Origin: Cellulophaga sp. BC115SP
GTDB lineage: Bacteria > Bacteroidota > Bacteroidia > Cytophagales > Spirosomataceae
DNA: 64,000 nucleotides
Direction: 5' to 3'
Assembly: GCF_009905545.1 (NCBI RefSeq)
Contig: NZ_JAAALB010000028.1
Coordinates: 1 to 64,000 of the forward strand
In this document: in pieces, positions 46,706 through 55,394 of the stretch
How positions within the stretch are numbered: the first letter of the stretch is position 1
How the letters are laid out: every line of letters begins with the position of its first letter
Position numbers and translations under genes: made by a program
Notes under the pieces: model-generated
The model's input: only the letters and a program-made list of their open reading frames with translations
Told to the model about the DNA's origin: nothing
Databases searched by the model: none

Positions 46706-49700
46706 ATGAATCATTATCGTAAAATGCTGGCCATAGCCTTCGGACTATGTGCATGGGATTCTTTTGCCCAAAACAAGGCTGACTTTCAAACCATTCCTAG
46801 CGATGCCAAACCAAGAGTTTGGTGGCATTGGATGAATGGCAATGTAACCAATACTGGTATCCAAAAAGACTTAGATTGGATGAAACGCATAGGAATTGGG
46901 GGATTTCAAAATTTTGATGCCAATCTATTTACTCCTCAAGTCGTACCTCAAAAATTGGTGTTTATGACGCCTGAGTGGAAAGATGCTTTTCAATTTACGA
47001 CCAATTTGGCGATTCAAAACAACCTTGAAATGGCGATTGCTGGCTCTCCAGGCTGGAGTGTGACGGGTGGTCCTTGGGTAAAACCTGAGGATGGGATGAA
47101 GAAATATGTGTGGACTGAAATAACCGTATCTGGTGGTAAGAATTTTACGGGAAAACTGCCACAACCTTCCGATATTACAGGAAAATTTGGAAACGTGCCT
47201 AGCGCTGTAAGTTCGTTGACAGGAGGCGTGCCAGCTGTATTACCCAAGTATTATAAAGATGCACTTGTAATTGCTTTTAAAAAGCCCAAAGCAGAGGCTG
47301 ATTTTACAAAACTGAACCCAAAGGTAACGTCTAGTGGGGGAAGTTTTTCTCTTAAAGATTTGACCGACAATGATTTAGATAAATATTCATTTTTGCCACC
47401 TACCGAGATTGGACAAGATATGTGGGTACAATATGAGTTTGAAAAACCTCAAACATTTAAAGCTTTCTCGGTATCAGGGGCTGTACATACGCCTTTAGAG
47501 GAGTTTGAAGGTGGTCCCAATAATAGGAGTCTACAAGTGAGCCAAGATGGTATTACTTTCAAAGAAATTGCCAAAGTTTCGGGAAGTATTGTTCCTCATA
47601 ACACGATTGCTTTTCCTGCTACTACAGCCAAATATTGGAGATTAGCCTATAAAACTTTGCCTCCAACACCTAATATTTTTGGAGGGATGTTTGGAAGTGC
47701 CGAAGCCGCTAAACCAGAAGGGGTAAATCTCGCTGAATTTGTGTTGTACAGCAGTGACAGAATCGACCAATTTGAGGATAAAGCGGGTTTTACTCCTTGG
47801 AAAGAAACCTCTTTTTCTACCCAAAATGCATCAGATATAATTTTGCCAACAGAGGTAGTAGACTTGACTTCAAAGATGACAGGTGACGGAGCAATTCAAT
47901 GGCAAGTTCCTGCTGGAGAATGGGTTATCATGAGGTTTGGATATTCGTTGACAGGTCGCCAGAATCACCCAGCCTCTCCTGAAGCAACTGGCTTGGAGGT
48001 AGATAAATTAGATAAAGATGCCGTTCGACAATACATCAATACCTATCTTGACATGTATAAGGATGCTACTGGCGGACAGATGGGGGCTAAGGGTTTGCAA
48101 TATATGATTTTGGATAGTTATGAAGCAGGACACATGACTTGGACAAAGGCTTTTCCTGAAGAATTTCAGAAAAGAAGAGGATATGATATCAAAAGTTGGC
48201 TTCCAGTGCTGACAGGTCGTGTAATAAAAAGTGCTGAAGCAAGTGAAAGATTTTTATGGGATTTTAGAAAAACAATTGGAGAATTGATTGCTGAAAATCA
48301 CTATGATGTGATAGGAGAGGAGCTAAAAAAGCGGGGAATGAAACGCTATACCGAATCGCATGAAAATAAGCGTATTTATCTGGCAGACGGTATGGATGTG
48401 AAAAAGAATGCAGATATTCCTATGTCGGCTATGTGGACGCCAGGCAGTTTGGCAGGAGGCTCCGACGAAGAACCGAGAAGCGAAGCCGATATTCGTGAGT
48501 CTGCATCGGTGGCCAATATTTATGGTAAACCTATTGTGGCTGCCGAATCTATGACTTCGGTTGGAAATGCTTTTAGTTTTCACCCTGAAAAATTAAAACG
48601 AACTGCTGATTTGGAACTAGCTTCAGGCTTGAATCGCTTTGTGATTCATACCTCTGTGCACCAACCTTTGGATGACAAAAAACCTGGGTTTTCACTTGGA
48701 CCATTCGGACAATATTTTACTCGTCACGAAACTTGGGCAGAGCAAGGTGGTAAGGCTTGGATGGAATATTTGGGAAGAAGCTGCTATTTATTACAGCAAG
48801 GAAGAAATATAGCAGATATCTTGTATTTCTATGGTGAAAATCAAAATGTTACCTCTGTATGCCAACAACAATTACCGACTATTCCGAAAGGGTATGAGTT
48901 TGATTTTGTGAATGCTTCAGCCCTAAAAGATGCTATTTCGGCTAAAAATGGAAAGTTGGTATCTTTGGCGGGAAACCAATATTCGGTCTTGAAGATTGAC
49001 GATAATGCTCAATATATAACCGTTGCAACACTTCGCAAAATCAAACAATTGGCGGATGCTGGCGTATTGATTATTGGCAAAAAACCTTTGAAATCACCAA
49101 CCTTATCGGATAGTGAATTGGAGTTCCAGAAATTGGTAGATGAGATTTGGAAAAAGAACAATGTGGTCGAAAACTGGGAAGCTGCTCAAAAACAAGCATT
49201 TCCTCAAGCAGATGTTCGTATTGCACAAACCAACCATTCTATTTTGTTTAGACACCGTTCTGGCGAATCTGAGATTTATTGGTTAAACAATCGCAGTGAA
49301 CAGCCAACTGATGCCGAAATAAGCTTTAGAGTAACAGGAAAAACGCCTGAACTATGGAATGCCCAAACAGGTACTATCGAAAAGGTATCTTATCAAATCA
49401 AGGAGGGAAGAACTATTATTCCTATCCATTTTGAGTCATGGGATGCTGTTTTTATTGTTTTTAAAGAAAATACAGACCAAACACAAAACAGTTTGACACA
49501 ACTCAAAGAAGTACATTCGACCACTATCGCAAGTCCTTGGAAAGTAAGTTTTGGAGAGAAAAACGTTAATCTCACTCAACTAGGTTCTTGGTCAGAAAAT
49601 ACTGACAATGACATCAAGTATTTCTCTGGTACTGCTACTTATGAAAATACATTGGCGGTTTCTGCTATCAACTCAGGGTCTCAATATTGGTTAGATTTGG

Positions 49701-49978
49701 GTGAAGTAAAAAATATAGCTGAAGTATGGGTTAATGGAAAAAGTGTTGGATTACTTTGGAAAAAACCTTTCAAATTGGATATTTCTTCGGCTTTAAAAGT
49801 TGGGGATAATACTCTGACAATCAAGGTAACAAACCTTTGGGTAAATCGCCTGATTGGAGATGCTCAACCTGAAACAAAGGTGAAAACAACTTTTACAACT
49901 ATGCCTTTTTATCAAGCAAACTCACCTCTATTGCCTTCGGGGCTTTTGACAGCAGTAAAGTTGATTGAAAAGAAATAG
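46706..49978 (+). CDS. GH106-type alpha-L-rhamnosidase
   Basis: A 1090-aa secreted enzyme with a short signal peptide (MLAIAFGLCAWDSFA, cut near QN). The opening RVWWHWMNGNVTNTGIQKDL then WMKRIGIGGFQNFD is the hallmark of family-106 alpha-L-rhamnosidases, and the central part has EAGHMTWTKAFPEEFQKRRG and ESHENKRIYLADGMD. A galactose-binding-like beta-sandwich closes the protein (YWLDLGEVKNIAEVWVNGKS, GLLWKKPFKLDIS, LWVNRLIGD). It removes terminal rhamnose from glycosides or pectic side chains. Together with GH78 and GH1 in this window it suggests use of rhamnosyl-glucosides such as flavonoid rutinosides (inference). Confidence 0.88.
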   Translation: MNHYRKMLAIAFGLCAWDSFAQNKADFQTIPSDAKPRVWWHWMNGNVTNTGIQKDLDWMKRIGIGGFQNFDANLFTPQVVPQKLVFMTPEWKDAFQFTTNLAIQNNLEMAIAGSPGWSVTGGPWVKPEDGMKKYVWTEITVSGGKNFTGKLPQPSDITGKFGNVPSAVSSLTGGVPAVLPKYYKDALVIAFKKPKAEADFTKLNPKVTSSGGSFSLKDLTDNDLDKYSFLPPTEIGQDMWVQYEFEKPQTFKAFSVSGAVHTPLEEFEGGPNNRSLQVSQDGITFKEIAKVSGSIVPHNTIAFPATTAKYWRLAYKTLPPTPNIFGGMFGSAEAAKPEGVNLAEFVLYSSDRIDQFEDKAGFTPWKETSFSTQNASDIILPTEVVDLTSKMTGDGAIQWQVPAGEWVIMRFGYSLTGRQNHPASPEATGLEVDKLDKDAVRQYINTYLDMYKDATGGQMGAKGLQYMILDSYEAGHMTWTKAFPEEFQKRRGYDIKSWLPVLTGRVIKSAEASERFLWDFRKTIGELIAENHYDVIGEELKKRGMKRYTESHENKRIYLADGMDVKKNADIPMSAMWTPGSLAGGSDEEPRSEADIRESASVANIYGKPIVAAESMTSVGNAFSFHPEKLKRTADLELASGLNRFVIHTSVHQPLDDKKPGFSLGPFGQYFTRHETWAEQGGKAWMEYLGRSCYLLQQGRNIADILYFYGENQNVTSVCQQQLPTIPKGYEFDFVNASALKDAISAKNGKLVSLAGNQYSVLKIDDNAQYITVATLRKIKQLADAGVLIIGKKPLKSPTLSDSELEFQKLVDEIWKKNNVVENWEAAQKQAFPQADVRIAQTNHSILFRHRSGESEIYWLNNRSEQPTDAEISFRVTGKTPELWNAQTGTIEKVSYQIKEGRTIIPIHFESWDAVFIVFKENTDQTQNSLTQLKEVHSTTIASPWKVSFGEKNVNLTQLGSWSENTDNDIKYFSGTATYENTLAVSAINSGSQYWLDLGEVKNIAEVWVNGKSVGLLWKKPFKLDISSALKVGDNTLTIKVTNLWVNRLIGDAQPETKVKTTFTTMPFYQANSPLLPSGLLTAVKLIEKK

Positions 49979-50032
49979 TATCGCTAGTGATAAACACGAG
50001 TCATTCTAAATTGAGTGATTTGTGATTGAGCG

Positions 50033-50158
50033 AATGAGTGATTATTTTTAATCTACATTTTCTAGTAGAGACCAATACTTTGCGTCTCTACAGCTAGAAT
50101 GCTAATTCTATAATAATCACTCATTGCAAATAACTAGTTCAAGACTTAGTCTTGGACT
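50033..50158. repeat. Cluster of nested palindromes, including Kdp-flanking copy 1
   Basis: AATGAGTGATTATT (50033-50046) and its exact complement (50112-50125) enclose an inner hairpin GTAGAGAC/GTCTCTAC (50065-50072, 50084-50091). Directly right, 50134-50158 is a 25-bp hairpin unit CTAGTTCAAGACTTAGTCTT + GGACT that recurs inverted at 59677-59701 with one change. It sits between the GH106 gene and the 3' end of the kinase gene and may act as a terminator for both. Confidence 0.65.
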
Positions 50159-50230
50159 TATTTTTTTAGTCTCTCAACTTTATCAGATTAGACTACAACT
50201 GTCTATTAATACGCTAAATCACCGCTCAAT

Positions 50231-51922
50231 CTATCCTTGATAAATCGGCAAGGAAAATTGGAAGATAGCTCCTTGTCCAAACTCTGATTTTACTTGAATC
50301 TGCCCTTGTTGTGCTTCAATAAACTGTTTGGCAATTGCCAAGCCCAACCCTGTACCTTTGGGACTATTAGGCGCTTGGAAGTATTTATCAAAAATCCGAT
50401 CTAGATATTTAGCATCTATCCCTTTACCAAAATCCTGTACGCCAAAAACCACCTGATTTTGTTCCTGAACGACAGAAATCAAAATTTTACTTTGTACCTC
50501 ACTATAGCGTATGGCATTGGTCAGTAGGTTGACCAAAACCCAAGCGGTTTTTTCAGCATCCGCCCATACCTGAGGCAGGGCAGGAGCAAGGTCGATTTGG
50601 AATTCAATAGATTTTTGTTGTGCCTGAAATCCTACAGCCATGCTAGCATAATCAATAATCTGAATCGGTGAAACCGCTTCGAAAGCAAGATTGATTTTAC
50701 CACTTTCTACCTGAGTCAAATCTAAAAGCTCGCCAGTGATACCCAATAAGCGCTGACTTTCGTCTTTGATATTTTGTAACAATCCTTGTTGCTCGGCATT
50801 TAGCTCTCCAATTTTGGGATTTTCGAGCAAAGACAAACTCATTTTGATAGATGAAATAGGTGTTTTAAGTTCGTGCGAAATCGTAGCAATAAAGTTTGTT
50901 TTGGCGGCATCAAGCTCATGATATTTGGTGATATTTTGGAGAATAATCACTTTCCCTAAAAGCTTTTCTTCATTTTCTACCAAAATCCATTCTTTCGAAA
51001 AATAGGATTCTTTTCCGCCAGTATAGATTTTAATTTCTTGATTATCAGTAGAATGGTTTAATAAGCTTCGCATCAAATCGCTGTGAAGTGCAACATCCAA
51101 GGCTGATTTTCCCACCAATTCATCTTGGTTGAGGTGTAGCAAATCCAAAGCAACAGAGTTGACAAACAAAATATGTTGGTGGTCGTCTAGCCCAATGACC
51201 GCATCATTTAGTTTGTTGATAATAGCTTCAATTCTTTTCTTTTCTGATAAAATTTGAGCCAAACTAGAGTGTTCATACTCATCGAGTTTTTGAGCCATTA
51301 AGTTAAAAGCTGTCGCAAGTGCTCCAAATTCATCATTCGAGCTAAAGTGCAATCTTTGCTCATAATTTTTGGCAGTAATCGCTTTAATTCCCTCGGTTAG
51401 TTGTTTGATTGGGCTAGCTAGATAGGCAGGAAAATTGATGACGAAAGTAAATGAAATTAAAAGGCAGATAATAGTAATGATTTTCAAATAGTTAAGAGCT
51501 TCTTGAGAAATCATTTGTGCGGCCTCATTTTTTCTAAAAATAGCATTTTGATTAATTGTGGCTATTTCAAAAAGATGCGCTTTTATACTAGGCAAAAATT
51601 GAGGGTCATGCTGAGTTTTGTACAAACTCCATATTTTTCGCAATTCGATTGTTTCTTCTTTTTCTCCTTTTTCGGTAATGTTTTTTTCTTGTTGTTGAAG
51701 ATTTTTTTCAAATGTAATCATCGCCAAGCTATCTGTCTGGGTGTTGAGATCAAGACTTTCCTGCATTTTCTGGACATAGCTTATTGACTCATAGTTATCG
51801 GTGAGGATATTGGCTGATTCTTCTTTGAGTTGATTGAGATAATACATGCCCATGCCTCCAAGCAAGACAATTACCCCGAATAAAAACAAAAGCCCTAGTT
51901 GTAATTTGGTTTTGATAGTCAT
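50231..51922 (-). CDS. HAMP-PAS sensor histidine kinase of the Kdp locus
   Basis: A 563-aa membrane kinase: TM1 (about 8-28), a short periplasmic region (30-150), TM2 (about 150-172), HAMP (YLASPIKQLTEGIKAITAKN), PAS (residues 235-330), the His-box ISHELKTPISSIKMS with His350, and an ATPase domain (NLLTNAIRYS, DFGKGID, GTGLGLAIAKQF). It lacks the KdpD/USP region, which is encoded by the gene directly upstream with a 4-base overlap (ATGA). The two proteins together replace the one-piece KdpD. Its partner is probably the NtrC-type regulator at 59746. Confidence 0.9.
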   Translation of the reverse strand: MTIKTKLQLGLLFLFGVIVLLGGMGMYYLNQLKEESANILTDNYESISYVQKMQESLDLNTQTDSLAMITFEKNLQQQEKNITEKGEKEETIELRKIWSLYKTQHDPQFLPSIKAHLFEIATINQNAIFRKNEAAQMISQEALNYLKIITIICLLISFTFVINFPAYLASPIKQLTEGIKAITAKNYEQRLHFSSNDEFGALATAFNLMAQKLDEYEHSSLAQILSEKKRIEAIINKLNDAVIGLDDHQHILFVNSVALDLLHLNQDELVGKSALDVALHSDLMRSLLNHSTDNQEIKIYTGGKESYFSKEWILVENEEKLLGKVIILQNITKYHELDAAKTNFIATISHELKTPISSIKMSLSLLENPKIGELNAEQQGLLQNIKDESQRLLGITGELLDLTQVESGKINLAFEAVSPIQIIDYASMAVGFQAQQKSIEFQIDLAPALPQVWADAEKTAWVLVNLLTNAIRYSEVQSKILISVVQEQNQVVFGVQDFGKGIDAKYLDRIFDKYFQAPNSPKGTGLGLAIAKQFIEAQQGQIQVKSEFGQGAIFQFSLPIYQG

Positions 51923-53037
51923 GACAGTAATATTAAATCAATCGGACTCGAAGATAATTTTTTTAGTAATTGGGTAAAAAAGTAGGCTGATTTTAAGCCT
52001 CTAAAACCCTCAATAATTGGTTTGCCCAAGCATATTGTTGTAATCTGCTGCTGATCGGCAAAACTCATAATCGTATAGCCGACATCGTTGTGTTTGATTT
52101 TGACTACCTCAGCGCCCAATTCAGTTGCCAATTTAAGGTTGTTAATCAAATGTCTTTGTATGGATAAATCAATTTTATCGCCTGCTTCACTTTCGGATTG
52201 TACATACAAAACAAACCATTTGGCATCGTAATATGAAGCCAAACGAGCAGTTTTGCGAATAATCATTTTGGCTCTTGGCGCATTGGAGCTAACACAAGCC
52301 AAAAATCGCTGAGGGCTCAGTTTTGTGGTGCTTACCTCATGGATTACCTTTCGCTCTACTTGGTGCGCTACTTCTTTGAGAGCTAATTCTCGTAGTTGAA
52401 GAATATGAGCAGACTGGAAAAAGTTTTTTAAAGCTGTCTCTATTTTGGCAGGTTCATAAATTTTTCCTTCTTTCAATCTGTCAATCAATTCGTCGGCGGT
52501 CAAGTCAATATTTACCACCTCGTTGGCTTGTTGTAAAATCGCATCAGGGATTCTTTCGGTGACTTCAACCTCGGTAATTTGTTTAATTTCTTGGTTCAAA
52601 CTTTCGATATGCTGAATATTTACTGCCGAAATCACATTGATTCCAGCGTCTAGCAATTGCACCACATCTTGCCAGCGCTTTTCGTTTTTCGAACCTTCTA
52701 TATTGCTATGAGCGAGTTCGTCGACAATCACCACTTCTGGATGAATACGCAAAACGCCTTCCAAATCCATTTCTTCCAACAATTTGCCCTTGTAAAATAG
52801 CTGTCGCCTCGGAATGATTGGCAAACCATCGAGCAAGGCATGGGTTTCTACACGAAGGTGCGTTTCGACGAAAGCAATTTTGACATCTACCCCATTTTTC
52901 AAAAGACTATGCGCCTCCTGAAGCATACGATAGGTTTTGCCTACGCCTGCACACATTCCTATGTATATTTTGAGTTTTCCTCTTTTCGACGCCCTAATCA
53001 GTTCCAAGAAATAGGCGGCAGTATTTGAGTCGGACAT
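51919..53037 (-). CDS. KdpD N-terminal/USP domain protein without kinase
   Basis: A 372-aa soluble protein that equals the cytoplasmic N-terminal region of KdpD. It has the Walker A GMCAGVGKTYRMLQEAH, the Walker B-like VVIVDELAHSN, NVISAVNIQHIESLN, and a universal-stress-like domain (about 230-372: KLSPQRFLACVSSNAPRAKM, KHNDVGYTIMSFADQQQITT ICLGKP). In canonical KdpD this region binds ATP and c-di-AMP-type signals and tunes kinase/phosphatase activity. It is co-translated with the histidine kinase (stop and start overlap), so the pair should work as a split KdpD sensor. Confidence 0.93.
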   Translation of the reverse strand: MSDSNTAAYFLELIRASKRGKLKIYIGMCAGVGKTYRMLQEAHSLLKNGVDVKIAFVETHLRVETHALLDGLPIIPRRQLFYKGKLLEEMDLEGVLRIHPEVVIVDELAHSNIEGSKNEKRWQDVVQLLDAGINVISAVNIQHIESLNQEIKQITEVEVTERIPDAILQQANEVVNIDLTADELIDRLKEGKIYEPAKIETALKNFFQSAHILQLRELALKEVAHQVERKVIHEVSTTKLSPQRFLACVSSNAPRAKMIIRKTARLASYYDAKWFVLYVQSESEAGDKIDLSIQRHLINNLKLATELGAEVVKIKHNDVGYTIMSFADQQQITTICLGKPIIEGFRGLKSAYFFTQLLKKLSSSPIDLILLS

Positions 53038-53066
53038 AAAGGTTGCTTTTTGAGGGGTCAGGGGAT

Positions 53067-53112
53067 AGGCAAAAAGGGAATAGTGTCAACCTAAATAATT
53101 CCCTTTTTGCCT
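53067..53112 (-). terminator. Hairpin between porin and split-KdpD genes
   Basis: A perfect 15-bp stem (53067-53081 with 53098-53112, arm AGGCAAAAAGGGAAT), extended outward by a near match AGGGGTCAGG/CCTGAACCCT. It lies between two genes of the same strand, so it may attenuate transcription into the sensor genes. Confidence 0.6.
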
Positions 53113-53136
53113 AGTGCCTCTTGCCTGAACCCTATT

Positions 53137-54207
53137 TTAAAACTGCACTGCAATTGAGCTGGTAATAGCTAAATTGTCATTTTTAGGTTGGGATTTTTCG
53201 GTGAAAATGGCTGAATTGGCATGATAATTTTTTGCTTCAATTCTAAAAACAGCATTTTCGGCTACTTGATAATCCCAGTTGAGCGAATAACCTGTTACTT
53301 GGAATCCTTCAGGGGTATTGGTTTGTATTATTACCCCATTTTTGTCTTGATAATATTCGTATCGAGCGGCTAGACGCATTTTGGAGGCTAATTGATAACG
53401 GACAATCGCCACAGGCGAATACCAATTATTGTAAACATCTGTATTTGCTTTTTGCTGTGAACCATAGTCAAAACCTGCGATGAATCCCCATTTTTCGTGT
53501 TGATAAATCGCGTAAAGGTTTGAGAAATAACGTTTTTGGTTAATTCCATTGATTCCTTCATTGCCATAATAGGTACTCCAGTTGAGGGTTAAGTTTTCAT
53601 TGGGCTTATGAGTAATTTGTGTTCCCAGACTAACAGTTTGATTTCCATCTAGTCGTTTGATTCGTTGCCAACCGTTGAGTGCCAATACGCTGGCTGTCCA
53701 TTGCTGATTGGGGCTTGCATAGCTAAGTTTAGCACCTGACTCATAATAAGGGGAGTTTTCGGCTAGGATACTTCTGGTGAGCGTCCAACAGTCTTTTGAA
53801 ACAGCGCTTTCGAAACCAATATGCGAAGGCAAAATACCTGCATCGAGCCAAATTTCGTGTTTTTGACTCAATTTTATCCCTACATTTGCTTCAAAAATAT
53901 GCTGTAACAAAGGACTTTCCGCAGCCATATTGTACTGAGCATAAGTACCTGCCATAATGGCTAAATTGGCGCGAGTACGATTGGATGAATAAGCTCCTTT
54001 GATATACGCTAGGTTGATATTGAACTCATTATGACGATTATGATTGTATAAAAAACTAGGACGTAGATGGTCGTCGGGTTGGTTGAAATCATAGGCATAA
54101 TACGCATCTACATAACCCGACCAAGTCATGGTAGAGTTGTTTGTTTGAGCCAATCCTTTACTCAAAAACATTAGCACTGAGGCGCAAATCAATAGTAATT
54201 TTTTCAT
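53137..54207 (-). CDS. Outer-membrane beta-barrel porin (OmpL/BBP2-like)
   Basis: A 356-aa protein with a signal peptide (KKLLLICASVLMFLSKGLAQ) and a strand-rich barrel starting MTWSGYVDAYYAYDFNQPDD and ending IAITSSIAVQF-like with terminal Phe. Motifs such as FNINLAYIKGAYSSNRTRAN, AGILPSHIGFESAVSKDCWT and LAENSPYYESGAKLSY are those of the beta-barrel porin-2 family often found inside Bacteroidota kdp loci. It probably lets potassium pass the outer membrane (inference from place). It lies between kdpC and the sensor genes on the same strand. Confidence 0.85.
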   Translation of the reverse strand: MKKLLLICASVLMFLSKGLAQTNNSTMTWSGYVDAYYAYDFNQPDDHLRPSFLYNHNRHNEFNINLAYIKGAYSSNRTRANLAIMAGTYAQYNMAAESPLLQHIFEANVGIKLSQKHEIWLDAGILPSHIGFESAVSKDCWTLTRSILAENSPYYESGAKLSYASPNQQWTASVLALNGWQRIKRLDGNQTVSLGTQITHKPNENLTLNWSTYYGNEGINGINQKRYFSNLYAIYQHEKWGFIAGFDYGSQQKANTDVYNNWYSPVAIVRYQLASKMRLAARYEYYQDKNGVIIQTNTPEGFQVTGYSLNWDYQVAENAVFRIEAKNYHANSAIFTEKSQPKNDNLAITSSIAVQF

Positions 54208-54222
54208 GGTTTTGTTTCAAAT

Positions 54223-54335
54223 TGCCTTAGCCTCAAAGGCTAAGGCATGGTTGTTTTTAAAATGAATTTGCAGTAGCGGCAACCCTTGCGGTTGCCATGT
54301 TGAGCTGGGCAACCGCAAGGGTTGCCGCTACTGCA
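54223..54335. repeat. Two perfect palindromes upstream of the porin gene
   Basis: A 10-bp hairpin (TGCCTTAGCC, 54223-54232, with 54238-54247) lies 15 bases before the porin start. Further up is a perfect 28-bp inverted repeat (54269-54296 with 54308-54335; arm begins TGCAGTAGCGGCAACCCTTG) with an 11-base loop. Each arm holds the smaller palindrome GGCAACC...GGTTGCC. It looks like a REP-type element and not a terminator, as no T tract follows. Confidence 0.75.
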
Positions 54336-54361
54336 GAAATGTTAACGATAAGAAAAACGGT

Positions 54362-54497
54362 ATATTTCGGATATCGGATATTGGATTTCGGACGTGTAAT
54401 CTTCTACATTTCTTAAAAATAAAGGTATTTAACCTTATTTCCGAAATCAGAAATCCCCAATCCGAAATTGGTTGAAATCCTTCACAATTCTACAATA
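54362..54497 (-). repeat. Dispersed repeat element, near-full copy F
   Basis: Read on the minus strand it matches copy A: GAAGGATTTCAA, GGGATTTCTGATTTCGGAAA, TAAATACCTTTATTTTTAAG, TGTAGAAGATTACAC and TCCGATATCCGAAAT. It ends five bases before the kdpC stop, inside the kdp transcript. Confidence 0.75.
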
Positions 54498-54501
54498 GCA
54501 C

Positions 54502-55053
54502 TTACAATCTATCCAAAGCCAAATTAAGTTCAAGTACATTCACAAAAGGAGTCCCCGCAGGAGATTTTTCGAGGCTATTCATCACTACTTTTTGAATAAT
54601 TTCTGTAGAATGGTTTCTTGCTTTGGCGATTCTAGCGACTTGAACTAAAGCACTTTGTAAAGAAATATGTGGGTCCAGACCACTCCCTGAAGCTGTCAGT
54701 AATTCTGCTGGGATTTCGCTTGCTTTGATACCTGGATTATGTACCAAAAAAGTATCGCGTCGAGCTTGAACGGTTTGAATATAGTCGGGGTTTGAAGGAC
54801 CTTTATTTGAACCACCCGATACTCCTGAGTCATAGTTTACTGCCGAAGGGCGACCCCAAAAGTATTTGTTTTGGGTAAATACCTGTCCTATTTGACGAGC
54901 TCCAACGATTTTATCACGAACTTTAACAAATGCTACATCACCTTTATTAGGTGTAAGTTGAGCGATTCCCAAAACTGCCAAGGGATATATAACTACCAAC
55001 AAAATAAAACAAGCAAGGCTTAATTTGATGGCTGTGAAAAGTTGATTTTTCAT
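54502..55053 (-). CDS. kdpC: KdpC subunit of potassium-transporting ATPase
   Basis: A 183-aa single-span membrane protein. The N-terminal TM (LFTAIKLSLACFILLVVIYP) is followed by the KdpC signature FTQNKYFWGRPSAVNYDSG, then GSNKGPSNPDY, ASGSGLDPHISLQSALVQVA and the C-terminal VNVLELNLALDRL. KdpC stabilises the KdpFABC complex and raises ATP affinity. It is separated from kdpB by 341 bases that hold a dispersed repeat, which is unusual for kdp operons. Confidence 0.96.
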   Translation of the reverse strand: MKNQLFTAIKLSLACFILLVVIYPLAVLGIAQLTPNKGDVAFVKVRDKIVGARQIGQVFTQNKYFWGRPSAVNYDSGVSGGSNKGPSNPDYIQTVQARRDTFLVHNPGIKASEIPAELLTASGSGLDPHISLQSALVQVARIAKARNHSTEIIQKVVMNSLEKSPAGTPFVNVLELNLALDRL

Positions 55054-55207
55054 GGTAATAATTTTTTAACTGAGTAGACAAAAAGATGAAACCTGCAAAA
55101 TTTTGCCTACTCCAATGAGTAATATGATATTCAAACTTCAGTTGAAGGGCTGAAATTGAAGTTTAGAGTTTGTTAAACAGCTAAGGGAGAATGAAGAAGT
55201 ATGGATT

Positions 55208-55364
55208 AGCACTGAACTAAGGATTTCAAGCTATTGTAGATTTGGGATTTCTGATTTCGGAAATAAAGTAAAATACCTTAATTTTTACAAAATATAGAAG
55301 CTTACACTTCCGAAATCCAATATCCGATATCCTAAATTATTTTTAGAATCCTTCGTACACTGCT
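55208..55364 (+). repeat. Dispersed repeat element, full copy B in the kdpB-kdpC gap
   Basis: GCACTGAACTAAGGATTTCA on the left and ATCCTTCGTACACTGCTC on the right form the imperfect terminal inverted repeats. The inside matches copy A (GATTTGGGATTTCTGATTTC, AATAAAGTAAAATACCTT, TCCAATATCCGATATCC). The element lies opposite to the kdp reading direction within the operon. Confidence 0.75.
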
Positions 55365-55394
55365 CATTCACAATTCACAATTCTTCATTCATAT

